NCBI RefSeq assembly: GCF_000218565.1
Contig: NC_015684.1
Coordinates: 2,170,001-2,234,000, forward strand
Direction: 5' to 3'
DNA: 64,000 bases
Source of the DNA: Afipia carboxidovorans OM5
Lineage (GTDB): Bacteria > Pseudomonadota > Alphaproteobacteria > Rhizobiales > Xanthobacteraceae
In this document: positions 47,001 to 57,207 of the stretch, one piece after another
Numbering within the stretch: the stretch's first letter is position 1
How the letters are laid out: each line of letters opens with the position of its first letter
Made by a program: the position numbers and the translations under genes
Notes under the pieces: model-generated
Told to the model about the DNA's origin: nothing
Seen by the model: only the letters and a program-made list of their open reading frames with translations
Database searches by the model: none

Positions 47001-48188
47001 TCAGCGCCTCAGCCACTGCGTGATGCGCGCGATCGCCTCTTCCGTTTCCGCCCGTGAACCTGCGTAGCAGAAGCGCAGGAACGACTTGCCGTGCACCGGA
47101 TCGAAATCGATGCCGGGCGTTGCCGCGACATGCGCCTCTTCCAGCATGCGCCGTGCGAAATCGAAGCTGTCATCGGTGAAACGCGAGACGTCCGCATAAA
47201 GATAGAACGCGCCGTCGGCGGGCAGAAAACTGTCGAGACCCGCGCGCGGCAGGCCCTCTATCAGAAGGCGGCGGTTGTCCTGATAGCCGTGCTTGATCGC
47301 GTCCATCTCGGCGGTGCCGTCGAACGCCGCCTCGGCCGCGATCTGCGACAGCGTCGGCACGGAGATCGCGAGGTTCTGCTGCAGACGCTCGACCGCCCGC
47401 ACCAGCGGCGCGGGCACCACCATCCAGCCGACGCGCCAGCCGGTCATGCAGAAATACTTCGAGAATGAATTGATGACGAGCGCATCGTCCGACAGCGCCG
47501 CCGCGGTCGTTGCCGGGAATGCATAATCGAGACCGTGATAAATCTCGTCGGAGATGAAGCGAATGTTCTCGCTCGCCGCCGCATCCATCAGCTCGGCCAT
47601 TGCTTCGCGGCTCATCATCGTGCCGGTCGGATTGGCGGGGCTTGCAACCAGCACACCTTTCAAGGGTGTCTTGCGGTGCGCAGCCAACAGCATCTCACCG
47701 CTGAGCGCGTGTCGTGTTGCGGCCGTGGTCTCGATCGGCACCACCTCGCAGCCGAGCGCGCTCAGGATATGGCGATACGGCGGATAGCCCGGCAACGTCA
47801 CCGCCACGCGGTCACCCGGTTCGAACAGCGTGAGGAAGGCGAGGATGAAGGCGTTCGACGAGCCGGTGGTGACGACGATCCGCTCGGGGTCGACGTCGAG
47901 TTCATGGCTGTCGCGATAGTAGCGCGCGATGCGCTGGCGCAGCGACAGCAGACCGAGCGCAGAGGTGTAATCGAGCCGCCCGGCATCGATCGCCGCCCTG
48001 GCTGCCGCCCGCGCCGTGGCAGGCGCCGGTGACGCCGGCTGGCCGACTTCCATATGGATCACATGGCCGCCCGCAGCCTCGATCCGGGCCGCCGCCGCCA
48101 TCACGTCCATCACCATGAATGGCGGAACGTCGCCACGGCGCGAGGCCGTCAAAAGCTCCGCCGCCGGCCGCACTCTCCCATCCCGCAT
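47001..48188 (-). CDS. PLP-dependent aminotransferase, class I/II
   Basis: About 395 residues from this start. Fold-type I features: HMEVGQPASPAP, TTGSSNAFILAFLTLF, the aspartate-containing SPANPTGTMMS, and the PLP lysine in NSFSKYFCMTGWRVGW, with RFCYAGS near the C-terminus for carboxylate binding. Substrate preference cannot be read. A longer start (48248) is open; the chosen ATG begins a protein resembling close relatives, and even MVMDVMAAA further in is conceivable. It is divergent from the M48 protease gene and convergent with rne. Confidence 0.88.
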   Translation of the reverse strand: MRDGRVRPAAELLTASRRGDVPPFMVMDVMAAAARIEAAGGHVIHMEVGQPASPAPATARAAARAAIDAGRLDYTSALGLLSLRQRIARYYRDSHELDVDPERIVVTTGSSNAFILAFLTLFEPGDRVAVTLPGYPPYRHILSALGCEVVPIETTAATRHALSGEMLLAAHRKTPLKGVLVASPANPTGTMMSREAMAELMDAAASENIRFISDEIYHGLDYAFPATTAAALSDDALVINSFSKYFCMTGWRVGWMVVPAPLVRAVERLQQNLAISVPTLSQIAAEAAFDGTAEMDAIKHGYQDNRRLLIEGLPRAGLDSFLPADGAFYLYADVSRFTDDSFDFARRMLEEAHVAATPGIDFDPVHGKSFLRFCYAGSRAETEEAIARITQWLRR

Positions 48189-48360
48189 GAATCTGCTATG
48201 CCCATTATCGAAAAGACGGAAAAGCGGTCCGCGCAGGGGTTCCTTCACCCGCCGTGCTCCCGCCGCATTCCGTCCGTTGAACGGGGTCTTATCACGCGCC
48301 GCCGCCGGGCTCCAACGCTCCCGCGACAGCCTCTAAAACCGGACTGCCAGCCACCGCGCC

Positions 48361-49776
48361 ATGACGGAACTTAGCCTTTCCCTCCGCACCGAGCCGTTTC
48401 GGGCAAGCCGCACCCGCCGTACGATCGCGACGCTCGCGTCGGCTGCGCTTCTGCTCGCGAGCTGGCCGGCAGCTCCCGCCTTCGCGCAGTCGGCGAAGCA
48501 GAAGGGGCCGCCTCTGCTGCGCGACGCCGAGACCGAGCAGTTGCTGCGCGATTACTCGCGGCCGATCCTGCGCGCGGCAGGCCTCGAGAAGCAGAACATC
48601 CAGGTCGTCATTATCAACGACGCGGGCTTCAACGCCTTCGTCGCCGACGGACGCCGCATCTTCGTCAACTACGGTGCGCTCTTAAAATCGGAGACGCCGA
48701 ACCAGATCATCGGCGTGCTCGCGCACGAGACCGGCCATCTCGCGGGCGGACATCTCGCGAAAATGCGCCAGCAGCTCGCCAACGCGCAGACCCAGATGAT
48801 CGTCGCGATGCTGCTCGGCATCGGCGCCGCGGTTGCGGGCGGACGCTCCGGCATCGGTGCCGGTGGCGCGGCCGCTGTCGCCGCCCCACAGAGCATGATC
48901 ATGCGCACGTTGCTGTCCTATCAACGCCAGCAGGAAGAAAGCGCCGACAAGGCCGGCGTCAAATTCCTCAACGCCACCGGTCAGTCGGCCAAGGGCATGT
49001 ACGAGACCTTCAAGCGCTTCCAGAGCGACAGCCTGTTCTCGGCCTACGGCGCCGATCCCTACATGCAGTCGCACCCGATGCCGGCCGAACGCGTCGAGGC
49101 GCTCGCGGGCCTCGCCAGGTCGAGCCCCTACTGGGACAAGAAAGATGCGCCCGCGCTGATGCATCGCCATGAGATGATGCGGGCAAAGGTCTCCGGCTTC
49201 ATGGAGCGGCCGGAAACGGTCTATCGCCGCTATCCCGCCTCCGACAACAGCCTGCCCGCCCGCTACGCGCGTGCCATCGCCGCCTATCGCCACGGCAACC
49301 TGAACAACGCGATCCCCCAGATCGACGGCCTGATCAAGGTGGAGCCCGCCAATCCTTATTTCTACGAACTGAAGGGTCAGGCATTGCTGGAGGGCGGCCG
49401 GCCGGCGGAGGCCATCCCGCCGCTGCGCAAGGCCGTCCAATTGTCGCAACGTTCGCCGCTCATTGAGATGTTACTTGGTCAGGCGCTGGTCGCCTCCGAT
49501 AATAAGGCCTACGCAGACGAGGCCATTACGATTCTCAAGGGTGCGCTGGCGCGCGAGCCTGAAGTTCCTCTCGGCTACATGCAGATCGCGATGGCCTATG
49601 GCCGCAAGGGCGACCTCGCGCAGGCCGACCTCGCCTCCGCACAGGCCGCCTATCTGCGCGGCGACCACAAGACTGCCCGCGACCTCGCCTCGCGCGCCAA
49701 GACCCGTTTTCCGATCGGCTCGCCCGGCTGGGTGCGCGCCGACGACATCGTCAACACCAAGCCGGTCAAGAACTGA
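48361..49776 (+). CDS. Periplasmic M48 metalloprotease with TPR repeats (BepA/YfgC-like)
   Basis: 471 residues. A signal peptide ends at PAFAQS (about residue 41). The zinc protease motif is LAHETGHLAGGH (HETGH), with the third-ligand region QQEESADKAGVKFL. The C-terminal half has tetratricopeptide repeats (RYARAIAAYRHGNLNNAIPQIDGLI, LKGQALLEGGRPAEAIPPLRKAV). BepA proteins guard outer-membrane protein assembly, degrading misassembled LptD or BAM substrates. It is followed 32 nt later by a DsbA-like gene, which suits a periplasmic quality-control pair. Confidence 0.92.
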   Translation: MTELSLSLRTEPFRASRTRRTIATLASAALLLASWPAAPAFAQSAKQKGPPLLRDAETEQLLRDYSRPILRAAGLEKQNIQVVIINDAGFNAFVADGRRIFVNYGALLKSETPNQIIGVLAHETGHLAGGHLAKMRQQLANAQTQMIVAMLLGIGAAVAGGRSGIGAGGAAAVAAPQSMIMRTLLSYQRQQEESADKAGVKFLNATGQSAKGMYETFKRFQSDSLFSAYGADPYMQSHPMPAERVEALAGLARSSPYWDKKDAPALMHRHEMMRAKVSGFMERPETVYRRYPASDNSLPARYARAIAAYRHGNLNNAIPQIDGLIKVEPANPYFYELKGQALLEGGRPAEAIPPLRKAVQLSQRSPLIEMLLGQALVASDNKAYADEAITILKGALAREPEVPLGYMQIAMAYGRKGDLAQADLASAQAAYLRGDHKTARDLASRAKTRFPIGSPGWVRADDIVNTKPVKN

Positions 49777-49808
49777 TGCCGGTCCGTCACCGGCCCAAAG
49801 GAGTTTTC

Positions 49809-50573
49809 ATGCGCCCTCTTCGTCTGCTCGTACCGCTCGCTCTCGCGTTTGCCGTGAGCCTTCCCGTCGCCGCTTCGGCGCAGTCGTTCACCGATGCCCA
49901 GCGGAAGGACATCGAATCCATCGTTCGCAACTACCTGCTCGCGCACCCTGAAGTGCTGGAAGAAGTGTCCGCCGAACTCGGCAAGCGCCAGGCCGTCGCC
50001 GAAACGCAGAAGCAGAAGGCCGCCGTCGACAAGCACGCCAAGGCGCTCTTCAACTCGCCCAACAGCGTGGTGCTCGGAAATCCGAAGGGCGACGTCAATT
50101 TCGTCGAGTTCTTCGATTACAACTGCGGCTACTGCAAGCGCGCCATGACCGACATGCTCGATCTCATGAACTTCGATCCGAACCTGCGCGTGACGCTGAA
50201 GGACTTCCCTGTGCTGAGCCCCGGTTCGGTCGAAGCCGCGCGCGTCGCGATCGCCGTGAAGATGCAGGACCCCACGGGCAAGAAGTATCTCGACTTCCAC
50301 CGCAAGCTGCTCGGCGGTCACGGTCAGGCCGACAAGGCACGTGCGCTTGCCGCTGCCAAGGATGTCGGACTCGACGTGGCCCGGATCGAGAAGGATATGG
50401 CAAGCCCGCAGATCAACGAGACGCTGAAGGAAAACTTCAAGATCGCCGAGGATATGGGCCTCACCGGCACGCCGAGCTACGTGATCGGCAAGGAGGTCGT
50501 GGTCGGTGCGGTCGGGTTGGCAGAACTGACCAAGAAGGTCTCGATGGCCCGCTGCGGCAAGGAAAGCTGCTGA
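49809..50573 (+). CDS. DsbA-family periplasmic thiol oxidoreductase (Com1/ScsC-like)
   Basis: 254 residues with signal peptide (LLVPLALAFAVSLPVAASAQ). After an N-terminal helical region used for oligomerisation in ScsC-like proteins, the thioredoxin fold has the active site FDYNCGYCKRA and cis-proline loop TGTPSYVIG. A C-terminal pair of cysteines (RCGKESC) could form a second disulfide. The start at 49809 has AAGGAG 6 nt upstream; the frame is open 11 codons further. It probably forms or shuffles disulfides of envelope proteins; the partner is unknown. Confidence 0.92.
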   Translation: MRPLRLLVPLALAFAVSLPVAASAQSFTDAQRKDIESIVRNYLLAHPEVLEEVSAELGKRQAVAETQKQKAAVDKHAKALFNSPNSVVLGNPKGDVNFVEFFDYNCGYCKRAMTDMLDLMNFDPNLRVTLKDFPVLSPGSVEAARVAIAVKMQDPTGKKYLDFHRKLLGGHGQADKARALAAAKDVGLDVARIEKDMASPQINETLKENFKIAEDMGLTGTPSYVIGKEVVVGAVGLAELTKKVSMARCGKESC

Positions 50574-50873
50574 GCCCTTCCTGTTTCAACGATGCCGCCG
50601 GGCCGACCCGGCCGCATCCCCTCTTCCGACTCGCTGTCACGGGACGACCCGCCCCGTGACGGCACTTTCCCGCCGAACGGGCCGCAGGTCATTCCCCGTG
50701 TTGGTTAACCAACGGTTTTCACGGGATTCCCGCATATTTTTGCTCGTTTTCAGGGGCATTAGAGGGTGCACAGTCTGCATCGAGGGCTTCCCTCACTTCC
50801 CCTTATTACCTATAACCCCTGACACCGCTTCGCTTTTTTGGCGTACAGGGCCGTTTCAGGGATCGACATTCGG
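50574..50873. other. Intergenic region upstream of aroQ
   Basis: 300 nt without a convincing gene. It holds the perfect 14-bp palindrome GTTGGTTAACCAAC (50700-50713), a small hairpin GAGGG-CTT-CCCTC (50782-50794) and a -10-like TATAAC (50811-50816) without a good -35. The last would give a leader of about 50 nt for aroQ. Confidence 0.4.
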
Positions 50874-51329
50874 ATGACCAAGACCATTTACGTTCTCAAC
50901 GGTCCGAACCTCAATCTACTCGGCACACGCGAACCCGACATCTACGGCCACCACACGCTCGCCGATGTCGAGGCACTGTGCCGCGAAACCGCTGCGCGCT
51001 TCGGCCTCGAAGCGGTTTGTCACCAGACCAACCGCGAAGGCGAAATCGTCGACCTCATCCATGAGGCGGCGAAGAAGCAGGCGGCAGGCCTCATCATCAA
51101 CGGCGGCGGCTACTCGCACACCTCGGTCGCGATCCACGACGCCATCGTCGGCGTGCAAATTCCGACGGTTGAAGTCCACGTCTCGAACGTCTATGCACGC
51201 GAGCGTTTCCGCCACCAATCCTTTATCGCAAAAGCCGCTTTCGCGACGTTGTGCGGGTTCGGAATCGAGGGCTACAGGCTCGCGATCCTGGGTCTCGCAG
51301 CCCGGATCGGTCTTGCCGCGAAAACCTGA
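50874..51329 (+). CDS. aroQ: 3-Dehydroquinate dehydratase, type II
   Basis: Third step of the shikimate pathway. 151 residues, typical for the dodecameric type II enzyme. NGPNLNLLGTREPDIYG contains the catalytic-loop arginine and the nearby tyrosine. CHQTNREGEIVDLIHEA, INGGGYSHTSVAIHDAI and the HVSNVYARERFRH segment hold the other active-site residues. The ATG at 50874 fits the family start; an upstream in-frame start would add 12 unrelated residues. accB follows 38 nt later on the same strand, so aroQ-accB-accC is likely one transcription unit. Confidence 0.96.
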   Translation: MTKTIYVLNGPNLNLLGTREPDIYGHHTLADVEALCRETAARFGLEAVCHQTNREGEIVDLIHEAAKKQAAGLIINGGGYSHTSVAIHDAIVGVQIPTVEVHVSNVYARERFRHQSFIAKAAFATLCGFGIEGYRLAILGLAARIGLAAKT

Positions 51330-51367
51330 CATCGACTGTTCTCAAATCATCTCTGGAATCCGACAAC

Positions 51368-51868
51368 ATGGCGCGTGAGCCGCAAGACAAAGCCAGCCCC
51401 AGCACCGAGCATACCGATGAGCGCAAGCTCATCCGCGATCTCGCAACGCTGCTGGACGAATCCAACCTGACCGAAATCGAGGTCGAGCGTGCGGGCCTGC
51501 GCGTGCGCATCGCGCGTAACGTCACGGTCGCCGCAAGCGTACCGATGGCGCCCGTCGCGGTGGCGTCTGCTGCTCCGGCGGCGAATGCTGCGGCAGCACC
51601 GGCGGCCGCTCCGGTGATCGATGTCGCGAAGCACCCCGGCATGGTGCCCTCGCCGATGGTCGGCACCGCCTATCTCGCGGCCGAGCCCGGCGCAAAGCCC
51701 TTCATCGATGTCGGCGCCAAGGTGAAGGCCGGCGACACGCTCCTCATCATCGAGGCGATGAAGACGATGAACCAGATCCCCTCGCCGCGCACCGGCACGG
51801 TCACCCAGATTCTCGTCGAGGACGGCCAGCCGATCGAGTTCGGCGAGCCTCTCGTCATTATTGAATAA
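51368..51868 (+). CDS. accB: Biotin carboxyl carrier protein of acetyl-CoA carboxylase
   Basis: 166 residues. The N-terminal helical part (LIRDLATLLDESNLTEIEVERAG) is joined by an Ala/Pro-rich linker (about residues 55-85) to the biotinyl domain. The biotin-accepting lysine lies in EAMKTMNQI, a variant of EAMKMMN seen in alphaproteobacteria, and SPMVGTAYLAAEPGAKPF marks the thumb region. The protein carries carboxyl-biotin between AccC and the carboxyltransferase in fatty-acid synthesis. The ATG is chosen as the start of recognisable family sequence. Confidence 0.96.
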   Translation: MAREPQDKASPSTEHTDERKLIRDLATLLDESNLTEIEVERAGLRVRIARNVTVAASVPMAPVAVASAAPAANAAAAPAAAPVIDVAKHPGMVPSPMVGTAYLAAEPGAKPFIDVGAKVKAGDTLLIIEAMKTMNQIPSPRTGTVTQILVEDGQPIEFGEPLVIIE

Positions 51869-51976
51869 ACAACGGCGTCGCTCCTCGTTGCGCGGCAAGG
51901 TCCGCGCCGAAGGCAGCGGCCTCACCTTCCAGGCGACAGCCGCAGGGCACCTTGAGGTGACGAGAAGGCAGGCACG

Positions 51977-53332
<1,356 letters not shown>

Positions 53333-53415
53333 GACCGTATCGCCTCACAGGCATACGGGACCGCCAACCGCCCAGCGAACGGAGCGTGCTTGACGAACGT
53401 GATCGAGAGGCCGAC

Positions 53416-54954
53416 GTGACGATCGAACGCGCGCGCCTTCGCACGCTGTGGCAGGTCGGCCTTTTGACAGCCGGCTTCATCATCCTTGTCGCCGTCAGCG
53501 TGAGCTCCCTCTACCTCAGCAATCGCGCCCGCACCGATGCGCTGTGGGTGACGCATACGGTGGAGGTCGAAAGCCAGATCTCCACCGTTCAGCTTCAGCT
53601 TCAGCGCGCCGAAAGTGCGATGCGCGGCTATCTGCTTTCGCACGAAGACAATTACCTCAACGATTTCGCCAGAGCCGACGCTCTGATGGCGCCCTCCTTC
53701 GCCCGGCTTGAAGCGCTCACGCGCGACAATCCGTACGAGCAGGAGAAAGTCTCCGAATTACGCTCGCTCACCAACCAGCGGCTGGAGCAGTTACGCAGCG
53801 TTGGCGAACGCATCAAGAGCGGCGCGGCCGGCGAGGCCCGCAGTCTGCTTCTGGAAACGGCGGCCGGCGACACGACGGACCGCATGCGCGATATCTCGCG
53901 TGATATGCGTCTCGAGGAAAACCGGCTGTTCGAGCAACGCACCGAGGCCTCCGAGCGCACGCGCTTTCTCTCCGCAGTCGTCACGGCCTCCGGCAGCGCG
54001 CTCGTCGTCCTGCTTGCGATCCTGTCGATCGTTCTCCTGCGCGCCTCGACGCGGGCACGCGATGAGGCCCAGCAGGAGCTGCGCGACATCAACCTCAATC
54101 TCGAATCCACGATCGACGAACGCACCACCGATCTGCGCGAGGCCAACCAGGAAATCCAGCGCTTCGCCTATATCGTGAGTCACGACCTGCGCTCGCCACT
54201 CGTCAACATCATGGGATTCACGAGCGAGCTCGAAGAGCTGCGCGGCGACATCTTCAATCGCATCGCGCGCTACAGCCGCGCGGCCGCCGCGGCTCCGCCC
54301 GAATCCGTGCCGGACAGCACCTCCTCCGACGAACCGGTACTGCCGCCCGAAGACCAGCAGCTTTCGGAAGACTTCTCCGAGGCGCTCGGCTTCATCAAAT
54401 CCTCGATCGGCAAGATGGATCGCCTCATCAGCGCCATCCTCAAACTGACGCGCGAGGGCCGCCGCGAATTCAATCCCGTCGTGGTCGACATGCGCGCGCT
54501 GGTTCAGGAGATCGTCAATGCCACGGCGCATCAGGCGACCGAGGCGCAGGCGGAGATTTCGATCGACCCCCTGCCCAACCTGGTCAGCGACCGCCTCGCC
54601 CTGGAGCAGATTTTCTCCAATTTGATCGAAAATGCGTTGAAATACTTACGCAACGGCGTCCCCGGCGAGATCACCATTCGCGGTCGCACCAAACTCGGTT
54701 TCGTGGTGTACGATATCACCGACAACGGCCGGGGGATCGATCCGAACGATCATGACCGCATTTTCGACTTATTCCGCCGCGCGGGTACGCAGGACAAGCC
54801 CGGTCAGGGCATTGGCCTCGCGCACGTGCGTGCGCTGGTCCGCCGCCTCGGCGGTTCCATCACGGTTTCATCCGAACTCGACAAAGGCAGTACCTTTACG
54901 ATAACGCTGCCTTCAAAGTGGAATTTGTCACGACAAGGAAAAAGTTATGGGTAA
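53416..54954 (+). CDS. Membrane sensor histidine kinase with CHASE3 domain
   Basis: 512 residues. Transmembrane helix 1 (VGLLTAGFIILVAVSVSSLYL), a periplasmic CHASE3 domain (about residues 30-195), transmembrane helix 2 (VVTASGSALVVLLAILSIVLL), a coiled coil, then the kinase. The H-box is IVSHDLRSPLVNIMGF (His256), with N-box NLIENALKYL and G boxes DNGRGID and GQGIGLAHV. About 37 extra Pro/Ser/Ala-rich residues (around 284-325) sit in the loop of the dimerisation hairpin. The GTG start has GAGAGG 5 nt upstream; an earlier GTG (53386) lacks a spaced site. It overlaps the next gene by 8 nt. The ligand is unknown. Confidence 0.9.
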   Translation: MTIERARLRTLWQVGLLTAGFIILVAVSVSSLYLSNRARTDALWVTHTVEVESQISTVQLQLQRAESAMRGYLLSHEDNYLNDFARADALMAPSFARLEALTRDNPYEQEKVSELRSLTNQRLEQLRSVGERIKSGAAGEARSLLLETAAGDTTDRMRDISRDMRLEENRLFEQRTEASERTRFLSAVVTASGSALVVLLAILSIVLLRASTRARDEAQQELRDINLNLESTIDERTTDLREANQEIQRFAYIVSHDLRSPLVNIMGFTSELEELRGDIFNRIARYSRAAAAAPPESVPDSTSSDEPVLPPEDQQLSEDFSEALGFIKSSIGKMDRLISAILKLTREGRREFNPVVVDMRALVQEIVNATAHQATEAQAEISIDPLPNLVSDRLALEQIFSNLIENALKYLRNGVPGEITIRGRTKLGFVVYDITDNGRGIDPNDHDRIFDLFRRAGTQDKPGQGIGLAHVRALVRRLGGSITVSSELDKGSTFTITLPSKWNLSRQGKSYG

Positions 54955-55387
54955 TCCTGTCAAAATCGTGATGATCGAAGATGACGAAGGCCATGCGCGT
55001 CTGATCGAGCGCAACATCCGCCGCTCGGGCGTGAATAACGAGATCATGCCGTTTACCAACGGGACGGATGCCGTGAGCTATCTGTTCGGCGCTGATGGAA
55101 CTGCCAACCAGCACAAGGGACAAGCGCTGCTGATCCTGCTCGACCTCAACCTGCCCGACATGACGGGCATCGATATTCTCAAGCGCGTCAAGGACAACGC
55201 CACGCTGAAATCCGCGCCGGTCGTCGTCCTCACCACCACCGACGATGCGCAGGAGATCAAGCGCTGCTACGAGCTTGGCTGTAACGTCTACATTACGAAG
55301 CCCGTAAACTACGAAAACTTCGCCAACGCGATCCGCCAGCTTGGCCTGTTCTTCTCCGTGATACAGGTTCCGCCGGTCAAAGCATGA
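54947..55387 (+). CDS. Single-domain response regulator (Rcp1-like receiver)
   Basis: 146 residues, one receiver domain only. The acidic pocket is IEDDEGHARLIERN, the phospho-accepting aspartate is in LLDLNLPDMTGID, the switch threonine is in VVLTTTDD, and the lysine is in YITKPVNY. There is no output domain, so it probably acts through protein contacts or as a phosphate shuttle. It overlaps the CHASE3 kinase gene by 8 nt and the following gene by 4 nt (ATGA), implying tight coupling of all three. Confidence 0.93.
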   Translation: MGNPVKIVMIEDDEGHARLIERNIRRSGVNNEIMPFTNGTDAVSYLFGADGTANQHKGQALLILLDLNLPDMTGIDILKRVKDNATLKSAPVVVLTTTDDAQEIKRCYELGCNVYITKPVNYENFANAIRQLGLFFSVIQVPPVKA

Positions 55388-56472
55388 CAGCCCAGAATCC
55401 CAGACTGCTTTATGTCGACGACGACCCGGCCCTTGCCCGGCTGGTCGAACGCGGCCTGAAACGCCACGGCATCGACGTCGATCACGCCGCCGACGGCAAA
55501 GACGGCATCACCCGGCTTCTGCAGGGCGGCATCGACGTCATCGCGCTCGACCAGCACATGCCGGGACTCGATGGCCTAGCGACCCTCGAACAAATCTATC
55601 GCCTGCCGATGGCGACACCGCCGATCGTGTTCGTCACCGCCTCCGAGGACAGCCAGGTCGCCATTGCGGCCCTGAAGGCCGGCGCGATCGATTATATCGT
55701 CAAGGACACCAAGGGCGACTTCGTCCCCCAGCTCCACGCCGCGGTTACCGGCGCGCTGGAGACCGCGCGCATGCGCAAGGCCCGCGATGAGGCGGAAGCC
55801 GAGGTCCACGCCTCGCGCGACCGTTATGCGGCGCTGGCGGCCGAACGCGAGCTGCTGCTGCGCGAGGTCAACCATCGCGTCGGCAATTCGTTGCAGATCA
55901 TCGCTTCGCTGCTTCACCTTCAGGCCTCGTCGACGAACGACGACGACGTCAAGGCCGCGCTGACGAGCGCGATGGGGCGCGTCGCCGCCGTCGCGCAGGT
56001 GCACCGCCGCCTCTACACATCGCATGACCTCAAGAGCGTGATGCTGAACCAGTACCTCGAAGCGCTGCTCGAGGATCTGCGGCGCTCCACCGAGGGCAAC
56101 CGCATGTCGCGCCTGACGCTGCAGGCGGAGCCGGTCGAGATCGATCCGGACCGCGCGGTCGGCATCGGCATCATCGTCAACGAACTCGTCATGAACGCCG
56201 TCAAATACGCCTATCCCGAAGGCTCCGGACCGATCCATGTCGATCTGCGCCGCCCGAACGGCGAAGGCATCGAGCTTGCCATTTCCGACGAAGGCGTCGG
56301 CCTGCAGGCGAAGCAGGACAACCCGCGCTCGACCGGCATGGGGCAACGTATTGTCAGCGCGATGGCCACCAAGCTCGAGGCGAGCGTGGAGCGTGATCCC
56401 GCCCATGCGGGCACGCGGATCGTGATCCGGTTCAATGCCTCGCGGAACGTCCCGCACGCTCCCTCGGCCTGA
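55384..56472 (+). CDS. Receiver-HisKA_2 hybrid histidine kinase
   Basis: 362 residues, cytosolic. An N-terminal receiver (YVDDDPALARLVERG, phospho-aspartate in IALDQHMPGLDG, KDTKGDF) is followed by a short coiled coil and a HisKA_2-type kinase: histidine in REVNHRVGNSLQIIASLL, N-box NELVMNAVKYAYPEG and G1 DEGVGL. Kinases of this class in alphaproteobacteria often feed the general stress response or light and redox circuits. As the receiver precedes the kinase, the upstream membrane kinase may control this one. Third gene of the overlapping cassette. Confidence 0.92.
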   Translation: MTAQNPRLLYVDDDPALARLVERGLKRHGIDVDHAADGKDGITRLLQGGIDVIALDQHMPGLDGLATLEQIYRLPMATPPIVFVTASEDSQVAIAALKAGAIDYIVKDTKGDFVPQLHAAVTGALETARMRKARDEAEAEVHASRDRYAALAAERELLLREVNHRVGNSLQIIASLLHLQASSTNDDDVKAALTSAMGRVAAVAQVHRRLYTSHDLKSVMLNQYLEALLEDLRRSTEGNRMSRLTLQAEPVEIDPDRAVGIGIIVNELVMNAVKYAYPEGSGPIHVDLRRPNGEGIELAISDEGVGLQAKQDNPRSTGMGQRIVSAMATKLEASVERDPAHAGTRIVIRFNASRNVPHAPSA

Positions 56473-56523
56473 CGCCGCTTTATCGCCACGGGACGGCGGC
56501 ACGATCCTTTGCTAGGCTAAGGC

Positions 56524-57207
56524 ATGAGCTCACGCGACTCCGCCGCTTCCGAGATCACGCCCGAGGTGCTGCTGCGCGCCTACGCCTGCGGCATCTTTCC
56601 GATGGCGGAAAGCGCCGACGACCCCGGCCTGTTCTGGGTCGAGCCCGAGCAGCGCGGCATCTTCCCGCTCGAAGCCTTGCGCATCTCCTCCCGCCTTGCC
56701 CGCACCGTGCGCTCCGACCGTTATCGCATCACGATCGATACTGCCTTCGAGCGCGTTCTCGGCGAATGCGCCGCGCCAGCGCCGGGACGTGAGGACACCT
56801 GGATCAATAACCGCATCCGTAAACTCTACAGCGGGCTTTTCGAGATCGGCCATTGCCACAGCATCGAGGCGTGGGATGGCGACGATCTCGCGGGTGGACT
56901 TTACGGCGTCTCGCTTGGCGGCGCGTTCTTCGGCGAGAGCATGTTCCATCGCAGCCGCGATACCTCCAAGGTCGCGCTCGTCCACCTTGCGGCACGGCTG
57001 ATCATTGGCGGCTTTACGCTGCTCGATACGCAATTCGTCACCGACCACCTGCGCAGTCTCGGCGCGACCGAAGTTCCGCGGAGAAAATATCGCGCGCTGC
57101 TCGACCGCGCGCTGCAACTGCCGGGCGACTTTTTTGCTCTGCCCGCCGACCGCCCGGTGAGCGGTGCGGACGTGCTCGCAATCGTGCGCGGGACGACCGC
57201 CACCTAG
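56524..57207 (+). CDS. aat: Leucyl/phenylalanyl-tRNA-protein transferase
   Basis: Adds Leu or Phe to N-terminal Arg/Lys, marking proteins for ClpS-ClpAP (N-end rule). 227 residues. Family motifs: LLRAYACGIFPMAES, FWVEPEQRGIFPL, TWINNRIRKLYSGLFEIGHCHSIE (only its core is distinctive), SLGGAFFGESMFHR and LDTQFVTDHLRSLGA. It follows the kinase cassette by 51 nt. Its TAG stop overlaps the convergent comEC stop within the shared CTAG. Confidence 0.95.
   Translation: MSSRDSAASEITPEVLLRAYACGIFPMAESADDPGLFWVEPEQRGIFPLEALRISSRLARTVRSDRYRITIDTAFERVLGECAAPAPGREDTWINNRIRKLYSGLFEIGHCHSIEAWDGDDLAGGLYGVSLGGAFFGESMFHRSRDTSKVALVHLAARLIIGGFTLLDTQFVTDHLRSLGATEVPRRKYRALLDRALQLPGDFFALPADRPVSGADVLAIVRGTTAT

Noticed and set aside
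50656..50877. 73-codon frame between the DsbA-like gene and aroQ
   Set aside because: No ribosome-binding site, no recognisable domain, and it overlaps the aroQ start; it also contains the palindrome and promoter-like elements.
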